Assembly: GCA_009760855.2 (NCBI GenBank)
Contig: WPIO01000026.1
Span: 618,001-682,000 of the forward strand
Length of the DNA stretch: 64,000 bases
Reading direction: 5' to 3'
From: Cristatella mucedo
Lineage: Eukaryota; Bryozoa; Phylactolaemata; Cristatellidae
Each line of letters starts with the position of its first letter. The first letter of the stretch is position 1. The notes beneath the pieces are model-generated. The model was not told the DNA's origin and did not search any database. It saw only the letters and a program-made list of their open reading frames with translations. The position numbers and the translations under genes are program-made. Below, piece after piece: positions 62,340 to 64,000 of this stretch.

Positions 62340-63749
62340 GTGTTCAGGTAACATAACCTGTTTGACCATTCCCAGCATTCCAGCACCTCCGATTGTCTCA
62401 ACTCCCTTACAGCGTAAAGTATTTCCAGCATTCGCGACCTGATCAACCTGAATGATGAACGACTTGATCAACTTAAAAAAATGAGAAACTTCATTTTCCA
62501 CTGGGAAAATAGAACCTATCCCACTCAAAATAGGCTTAACCAGCCAGCTTATCTTCTGTGGCTGAGCAGAATATGAGTGTCATGTTCCAAAATGACATTA
62601 GGCTAGATGACCACTTCAGCGCCACACACACATCAGCATACTTTCAGCTGAGTTATACTATAAAACTTAGGTTTCGCATACGTAAGGGTGCTTGGGCCAA
62701 TCGCGTAATGCACTCCTGATATCCTGTCTAGACTCGGTAACTCGATCATTGTAGGTTTTCCCACCTACGCTATAAGACCGTTCCAGATGGTGGGAAAAGG
62801 TGTCGTCAAACGAGGCAGCTTCGTTCGTCTATCGTGCATGTCGAAAGTGCCACATTACACTTATTGTCCCCTACCTTTACTTGTGGCATTATCAAAAGGC
62901 GCTTTTCAACTTCAAGATCCTGCCACACACTTGCACGTCCTTTTACTCTCTTGCTCCTGCTAACTTATCTTCAATAATTCCTACTCGGCCCGGCCATCTC
63001 ACCGGTTACTTCTGTGACTCCAGTAGATTAGCTGCCACATTAGCTTCTAATCAACCTCCAATATTCCGGAGTCTGTACCTTCATTCAATATACACTTAAA
63101 GCTTTAACTCAGGGCCAACTGATACCAATGTCCTTACTTGACAATATTTTAAGGCTAACTGAAAAGCATGTCTGTTTATAATCTCTGTCTGGATGATGCT
63201 ATCACCAGACACGATTATGCCTTGCATTTCTAGGCCAACGATCCTCAATTCTTCTCCTCATTCCACACTTCGCAAACTTGCTCCAAATCCGACTCACTTA
63301 ATCAATTGCAACATGCATCGATACAATTCGCATTTTGATGATCACTGAATTCCCAAAGCTTAATGACGGTAAAACCAACCAGATGGTTTTGGACACGCAT
63401 AATGTCACTATTAAGTTTGAAGATCAAGATTTGTCCATCTAGCATCACTCTCATGACGTCTGTCTATAATCTGGCTGAGTTATTACAAAGCGAGTCATAA
63501 TTTGATGAACCTATTGCATTCACTTTCAGGTTTTCACCAGTCAGCTGAGGAACACTTTTAAAATCAAAGCCTGCTCAAATAAGATTTTGACATCCAAATA
63601 TGTTCATGCGTTTGTGATTACAGATATTCTCTGCTGGGAATAAACTCAATAGCTGATATGGTCTGTCGTCAAGGGCGTTACAGACACATCACGCCAATTC
63701 TCCATGAACTCCACTTGCTTCATGTCAAGCATCAAATTAAAGTAAAAAT

Positions 63750-63819
<70 letters not shown>

Positions 63820-63990
63820 CTACAGGCTCTACACTCTTGCATCAACGTACCTATCAGGCCTCGTCACTCTCCGAGTGGGTTCTCGAACCGTCTGGTCCTC
63901 GGCTTCCTGTCGCCTCGATGCTCCGAGAATTAATTTGAAATATTTCGGCGATCGGGCCTTTTTTTTGTCTGTACCAAAATTTTAGAAATT
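62340..63990 (+). mobile_element. LINE-A-like remains, highly diverged
   Basis: The pieces SSTSDCLNSLTA, LNDERLDQLKK, VSCSKMTLG, LSRLGNSIIVGFPTYAIRPF and CHITLIVP follow the LINE-A post-RT order. A second series starts near 63190 (HDYALHF..ANDPQFFSSFHT for the ADDTQL region) and reaches LHLLHVKHQIKVKMLSL at 63705-63750, where a CT repeat intervenes. Probably two old copies; the second runs to the window end. Confidence 0.65.
63751..63817 (+). repeat. (CT)n microsatellite inside LINE-A
   Basis: About 33 CT units exactly where other LINE-A copies have the codons for KVLSLTFRSLHSLAP, which already contain CTCTCTC-like sequence (see 15.0 kb). Confidence 0.97.
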
Positions 63991-64000
63991 CCCCGTGGCT

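Overview
The window is nuclear DNA of an invertebrate animal. It has two multi-exon genes with kilobase-sized introns, many CR1/L2-like LINE fragments, tRNA-headed SINEs and long dinucleotide microsatellites. There are no bacterial features. The phylum cannot be fixed from sequence alone; long introns and dense SINEs argue against a compact genome.

Both genes lie on the minus strand. Positions 1-29352 hold most of a sideroflexin-5 gene (SFXN5-like, mitochondrial inner-membrane carrier): ten exons, the first in a CpG-rich stretch near 29.3 kb, the last one cut by the window edge. Positions 36744-59766 hold a Rho GTPase-activating protein most like ARHGAP19: ten exons, the first four packed into 1.1 kb of CpG-rich DNA at 58.7-59.8 kb, the rest scattered over 22 kb. 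I assembled both by hand from splice sites and reading-frame phase; the phases agree at every junction. About 7.4 kb of mostly repetitive DNA separates them. I see no functional link between the two.

Almost everything else is mobile-element debris. LINE-A is a CR1/L2-type non-LTR element with an (ATT)n end; it occurs about 30 times on both strands, mostly 5'-truncated, sometimes nested. LINE-B is a second non-LTR family with four copies and an (ACATT)n-like end. SINE-A has a tRNA-like head and a 3' tail that is the LINE-A 3' hairpin. SINE-B is another tRNA-headed family. There is one degenerate Tc1/mariner copy (19.3-20.5 kb). Microsatellites are (CT)n at 4.3, 62.1 and 63.75 kb, (CA)n at 47.5 kb and (AT)n(GT)n at 61.4 kb.

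The most interesting signal is the LINE-A/SINE-A partnership. Both share one 3' hairpin, several insertions are little more than that hairpin, and their 5' ends cluster at the point where SINE-A joins its tail. A 249-bp LINE-A 3' end occurs twice with a single mismatch, which suggests recent activity.
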